A stretch of DNA of 64,000 bases from Alistipes finegoldii DSM 17242 (lineage in GTDB: Bacteria; Bacteroidota; Bacteroidia; Bacteroidales; Rikenellaceae). The notes beneath the pieces are model-generated. The model did no database searches, was not told the origin of the DNA, and saw only the letters and a program-made list of their open reading frames with translations. This document shows, piece by piece, positions 60,228 to 64,000 of this stretch. The stretch is from the NCBI RefSeq assembly GCF_000265365.1, contig NC_018011.1, positions 2,108,001 to 2,172,000 of the forward strand, read 5' to 3'. The first letter of the stretch is position 1, and every line of letters begins with the position of its first letter. The position numbers and the translations under genes are program-made.

Positions 60228-63200
60228 TTAGAAGTTTACATTCAGACGCAGCGAATAGGTGCGCGGGCGCGGCCAGATCGAGCCGTCGATGCCGTTGACG
60301 CCCGGTATTTCGGGGTCTACGCCGCTGTAATCGGTGATGACGAATACGTTCTGCACGCCGAAGGCGACGCGCATCGAGCCCTTCCAGTTGCCAATCTTGT
60401 TGAACGTGTACCCGAGGTTGATGTCGTCCATGCGGAAGAACGAAGCGTTTTCGAGGAACATGTCCGAATACCACTGCTCGCCGCTGTTGGCCTTCGTAAA
60501 GCCGGTCTTCTTGACCAGCCGTGCGAAGTTGGGCAGGTTGCCGGCGTTGATGTCGATGTTGGACGTCGAGTTGGCCGAGGCGAAGTCGTTGAAGACCCAG
60601 TTGCCCGCCGAACCGTGGCCGTTGAAGCCGAAGTCCCAGTTCTTGTAGCTCAGCTTGAGGCTGATGCCGTAGAAGAAGTCGGGGTTGGGGCTCTTGTCGG
60701 TCATGTAACGGTCGCCCTGGTCGATCTGGCCGTTCTTGTTGCGATCCACCAATGCGTTCTGGATCGGCTTGCCGTCCTGGTCGTAAACCTGCTGGAAGCA
60801 GTAGTAGGTGTAGGGTGCATAACCCACCATGTGGCGCTGGAGCAGGTTGCCCGTACCCTTGGTGATGCTGCTCACCTGGATGGCGTAGTCGGGGTCGTCG
60901 GTGTTGTTGAGCTTGGTGAACTCGGTGTGCTGGAACGTGCCGTTGAAGCCGACCGTGAGGTTCCAGTCCTTGGTCTGCACGGGGATGAAATTCAGGTTGA
61001 ACTCCACGCCCTTGTTCTCCATCGAGCCGATGTTGGTGAGCACCGTGTTGCCGAAGTTCGAGCCCATGGGGGTGATGACGTTGTTCAGGAGGTCGTCCGT
61101 CTGACGCAGGTACCAGTCGACGCTGCCGTTGATGCGCCCGCCGAGGAACCCGAAGTCGAGGCCGACGTTGTAGGTCGTCGTGGTCTCCCATTTGATGTTG
61201 GGGTCGTAGGCGCCCGGCGTGAGGTAGAACATGTGCCCGGCGCTGCCCATGTAATAGGTCTTATAGACGTCGGTCGACATGTAGTAACGCGCCAGGTAGG
61301 GATAATTGGAGCCGATCTCCTGCTGCCCGGTCTGCCCCACGCTGACGCGCAGCTTGAGGGCCGAGACGGCACGCGAATCCTTCAGGAAATTCTCCTCGGC
61401 GATGTTCCACGCAAAGGCGCCCGAAGGGAAGAGGCCCCAGCGGGTATCCTTCGAGAAACGCGATGAGGCGTCGTCACGCAGTGTGAAGGAGAAGAGGTAT
61501 TTCGAGGCGATCGAATAGTTCAGGCGTCCGTAGAACGAGAGCAGATAATTCTCCTGGCGGTTGAACGGGTAGCGCGAATCCTCGCCCTTCTGCTCGTGCG
61601 TCTCGTTGAAATAGGATACCGAGTGGTCGGAGCTGTAGAAATGCTGCCACGAATAACCGGCCATCACGTCGAGGTGGTGGATGCCCCACTCCTTATTGAA
61701 GTTGGCGTAGAATTCGAGCAGCTGGTTGCGGCGGAAGTTCGTCGTCCACGAATACTGTCCCCAGCCGCGGGCCTCGGTGTCGGTGTATGCCTGGAACGAG
61801 CCGGGGTTCACGCCGTCGTAGGTCTTGGCGCTCGATACGTCGAGGCCGAGGTTGAGGTTGAAGCGCAGCGCCTCGAAGCCGTGAACCTTATAGTCGATCT
61901 GGGCGTTGCCGATGAAACGCTTGGCACGCGCCGTATTGTCGCGGTCGTAGAGCTGCGAGAGCGGGCCTGCGCCCAGCAGGGTGTTGGGCGTGAAGTCCTC
62001 GCCGCGGCCCGATCCGTAGTTCCAGTATCCGTTGGTGGTCGTGTAGTCGATCGAACCGTCGTCGTTGCGGAAATAGGGGTCGATCGTGGGGTTGAAGAAG
62101 GCCGCCGAACCCACCACGCCGCCCGAGGCGTAGCGCTGCGACGTGATGACGCCCTTGGCGTTGAGGTTGACCGTGAGGTGCTTGTCGAAGAAGTTGGGCG
62201 AGAGGCTCAGGTCGAGCGTCCCGCGTTCGTATTTCGATGTTTCGAGCGTACCCTGCTGGTTGGTGTAGCCCACCGATGCGCGGTAGGGCATCCTATCGTT
62301 GATGTTGCCGATCAGGCTGACGTTGTGGTCATGCGAAATGGCGGTGCGGAAGACCAAGTCCTGCCAGTTGGTGTTCTTGTCGCCGAGCATCGACTGCACC
62401 TTGTCGCCCGTGGTCGTACCTGCGGGGTATACCTGGTCGATGTAGGTGCGGAACTCGCCGGGCGACATCACGGGCAGCTCGTCGGAGTTGGTCTGGACGC
62501 TCACGCTGCCGCTGTACGATACGCGGGGCGTGTTGCCGCGCCCCTTCTTGGTGGTGACGAGGATGACGCCGTTCGAGGCGCGCGAACCGTAGATGGCCGC
62601 CGCCGAAGCGTCCTTGAGCACGGTGAAGGATTCGATGTCGTTGGGGTTGATCGTCTCCAGCGGGTTGGCCATACCCTTGCCGCCGTCGACTGCGATGGGC
62701 ACCCCGTCGATCACGATCAGCGGGTCGTTCGAGGCGTTGAGCGAAGCCGCACCGCGCACGCGGATGGTGGCGCTCGATCCGGGGCCTCCGTCGCCGGGGA
62801 TGATATGCACGCCCGGAACCTTACCCTTGAGCATGTCCTGTGTGGAGACCACGGCGCCGCGGTTGAACTCTTCGGCCTTGATCGCCACGACCGAACCGGT
62901 CATGTCGTTCTTCTTGACCGTACCGTAGCCGATCACCACCACGTCGTCGATACCCATGGCATCCTCTTCGAGCGTGAGGTGCGCCAGCAGCGACGAACTG
63001 GCCACCAGGCTGACGGTCTTGTAACCGACATAGCTGACCTCGATGACCGACTCGGGGCCGGCGGCGCGGATGGCATAGTCGCCGTCGATGCCCGTCGAGA
63101 CACCGTTGGTCGTGCCCTTTTCGACGACGGTAGCGCCCAGGATCGGCATCCCGGACTTGTCGACAACTACGCCTTTTACCTCATAACCAGCGTTTTGCGC

Positions 63201-63269
63201 CAGCGTGAGGGGGGGGGTAAATTGACATATGAGCAAGATACCCGCACACATAGTTAAAAATCGTTTCAT
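60228..63269 (-). CDS. susC: SusC-family TonB-dependent starch oligosaccharide transporter
   Basis: The start at 63269 (MKRFLTMCAGILLICQFTPP) gives a signal peptide; the upstream frame is not coding. Residues 29-115 form the carboxypeptidase-like domain (YEVKGVVVDKSGMPILGATV), followed by the TonB-box/plug region (DDVVVIGYGTVKKNDMTGSV) and a barrel ending LRLNVNF. 1013 aa, typical. A C9 tract on the coding strand (63209-63217) lies in the signal-peptide end. Confidence 0.95.
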   Translation of the reverse strand: MKRFLTMCAGILLICQFTPPLTLAQNAGYEVKGVVVDKSGMPILGATVVEKGTTNGVSTGIDGDYAIRAAGPESVIEVSYVGYKTVSLVASSSLLAHLTLEEDAMGIDDVVVIGYGTVKKNDMTGSVVAIKAEEFNRGAVVSTQDMLKGKVPGVHIIPGDGGPGSSATIRVRGAASLNASNDPLIVIDGVPIAVDGGKGMANPLETINPNDIESFTVLKDASAAAIYGSRASNGVILVTTKKGRGNTPRVSYSGSVSVQTNSDELPVMSPGEFRTYIDQVYPAGTTTGDKVQSMLGDKNTNWQDLVFRTAISHDHNVSLIGNINDRMPYRASVGYTNQQGTLETSKYERGTLDLSLSPNFFDKHLTVNLNAKGVITSQRYASGGVVGSAAFFNPTIDPYFRNDDGSIDYTTTNGYWNYGSGRGEDFTPNTLLGAGPLSQLYDRDNTARAKRFIGNAQIDYKVHGFEALRFNLNLGLDVSSAKTYDGVNPGSFQAYTDTEARGWGQYSWTTNFRRNQLLEFYANFNKEWGIHHLDVMAGYSWQHFYSSDHSVSYFNETHEQKGEDSRYPFNRQENYLLSFYGRLNYSIASKYLFSFTLRDDASSRFSKDTRWGLFPSGAFAWNIAEENFLKDSRAVSALKLRVSVGQTGQQEIGSNYPYLARYYMSTDVYKTYYMGSAGHMFYLTPGAYDPNIKWETTTTYNVGLDFGFLGGRINGSVDWYLRQTDDLLNNVITPMGSNFGNTVLTNIGSMENKGVEFNLNFIPVQTKDWNLTVGFNGTFQHTEFTKLNNTDDPDYAIQVSSITKGTGNLLQRHMVGYAPYTYYCFQQVYDQDGKPIQNALVDRNKNGQIDQGDRYMTDKSPNPDFFYGISLKLSYKNWDFGFNGHGSAGNWVFNDFASANSTSNIDINAGNLPNFARLVKKTGFTKANSGEQWYSDMFLENASFFRMDDINLGYTFNKIGNWKGSMRVAFGVQNVFVITDYSGVDPEIPGVNGIDGSIWPRPRTYSLRLNVNF
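63209..63217 (-). repeat. Homopolymer C9 (coding strand) in susC signal region
   Basis: Nine G on the plus strand encode TPPL of the signal peptide end. A one-base gain or loss would truncate SusC after about 20 residues. In frame as read. Confidence 0.85.
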
Positions 63270-63312
63270 AAGAATTTTGGTTAGTTTATAAGTTGATTTT
63301 ATGGATTGTAGG

Positions 63313-64000
63313 TCATTGGGCCTTGTGTTCTTTGACCAGGAAGACCGACACGGCGGCCAGCAGCATGAATACCCCGGCGAGCGCCAGCATGTCGGCCGCA
63401 TCGGAGGCGAAGCAGTACTTGACGATGGCACCGCCGGTCAGTCCGATGACGATCTGGGGGACGGTGATCGTGAAATTGAAGATACCCATGTATACGCCCA
63501 TGCGGCGTGGCTCGACCGCGCGCGACAGGATGGCGTAGGGCATGGCGAGGATGCCCGCCCAGGCGATGCCGATCCCCACCATCGGGAGCATCAGCGCGTA
63601 CTGGTCGTGCAGCAGGCACAACCCCGCGAAGCCCAGCGCCCCGGCGAGCAGGCAGGCAGCGTAGACGGGTTTGTTGCCGTAGCGCGCGGCGACGCGCCCG
63701 AGGAACAGGGCGGCGATGCAGGCGGGGATGGGGTAGGTGCCGTTGAGCACGCCGACCCATGTCTGCGTGGCGCCGGCCGAGAGCACTTCGCCCGTGGCAT
63801 GGTCGGTGACTACACCCGTGATGGCGGGTTTGAGGTAAGTCCACATCAGGAAGAGCGCCGCCCACGAGAAGAACTGCGTGACGCCCAGCCGCACCATCAC
63901 GCCGGGGACGTTGCGCATGAGGCCGACGAAGCTCATCGGTTTGGCGTCCTCCTCGGAGAGGTTGTTGTAGCGGGCGAACTCCCCGGGCGGATATTCCCGT
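63313..64000 (-). CDS. MFS sugar transporter (partial, 5' end beyond window)
   Basis: The open frame continues to the window edge (REYPPGEFARYNNLSEEDAK before an internal Met at 63936), so the start is outside. Visible part: six or more membrane helices with VRLGVTQFFSWAALFLMWTY and MPYAILSRAVEPRRMGVYMG, the MFS/GPH type of sugar:cation symporter found beside sus genes. It probably carries maltose or glucose across the inner membrane. Confidence 0.88.
   Translation of the reverse strand, partial: REYPPGEFARYNNLSEEDAKPMSFVGLMRNVPGVMVRLGVTQFFSWAALFLMWTYLKPAITGVVTDHATGEVLSAGATQTWVGVLNGTYPIPACIAALFLGRVAARYGNKPVYAACLLAGALGFAGLCLLHDQYALMLPMVGIGIAWAGILAMPYAILSRAVEPRRMGVYMGIFNFTITVPQIVIGLTGGAIVKYCFASDAADMLALAGVFMLLAAVSVFLVKEHKAQ

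Noticed and set aside
48611..63257. Several 500-740-codon plus-strand frames across the sus locus
   Set aside because: High GC in third positions opens the opposite frames; the minus-strand products have full family motifs and signal peptides.
1..64000. CRISPR arrays, rRNA genes, diversity-generating retroelement
   Set aside because: No regularly spaced repeats of 25-40 bp, no rRNA-like sequence and no reverse transcriptase were seen.

Overview
The window comes from a gut Bacteroidales chromosome, most plausibly an Alistipes-like member of the Rikenellaceae. Three things point there: a starch-utilisation (sus) locus with SusC/SusD pairs, promoters of the Bacteroidetes type (TTTG, 19-21 bp, TAnnTTTG), and Bacteroidales conjugation, fimbrillin and mobilisation families. 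The species call is inference. The window joins two accreted mobile elements to high-GC host sequence.

Region 1 (start to about 39.12 kb) is the right part of a large, lower-GC integrative conjugative element (ICE). It carries polyvalent-protein and DUF4406 genes, an IS110-family insertion, twin WG-repeat proteins, a Toprim protein, a VirD4/TraG coupling protein, an SSB and a TraO-like barrel protein, then a run of small unknown genes. Next come two ORF6N-gene/surface-lipoprotein units, a DUF6169-like pair, a type I toxin-like small ORF, and two copies of a promoter-operator-structured-RNA cassette. A long minus-strand operon follows, encoding a type V-like fimbria (DUF3575, OmpA-like, Mfa2-like anchor, fimbrillin) and lipoproteins, with an abnormal tRNA-like gene inside it. 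The right end holds an M23 peptidase, a plasmid-like ParA/Rep module, a HTH protein, an XRE repressor, a tyrosine recombinase, a terminator and a tRNA-3'-end-like attachment site.

Region 2 (about 39.13-48.6 kb) is an integrative mobilisable element (IME). It has its own tyrosine recombinase, an AbiE-type toxin-antitoxin operon with a third membrane gene, a HTH protein, a DUF5906 helicase, an iteron-like array, a broken CHC2/Toprim primase, an oriT-like inverted repeat, MobC, a MobP-type relaxase and a coiled-coil membrane protein.

Region 3 (48.65 kb to the end) is the host sus locus on the minus strand. In transcription order it encodes an MFS sugar transporter (partial), SusC, SusD, SusE/F, a BACON/CBM-bearing SusG-like amylase, a second GH13 amylase, SusA and SusB (GH97). 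Together these bind, cut, import and hydrolyse starch oligosaccharides.

The most notable signals are: (i) a recurring operator-like palindrome TGTTATAAATAACA, found near ICE genes, between the -33 and -7 elements of two promoters, and in degenerate form at the XRE repressor promoter; (ii) a duplicated structured RNA whose closing helix shows compensatory changes; (iii) three 9-C tracts, in a currently frameshifted surface lipoprotein gene, in the repressor gene, and in the SusC signal-peptide region, which suggest phase variation; (iv) a tRNA-like gene with a 41-nt anticodon loop; (v) an iteron array between IME replication genes.
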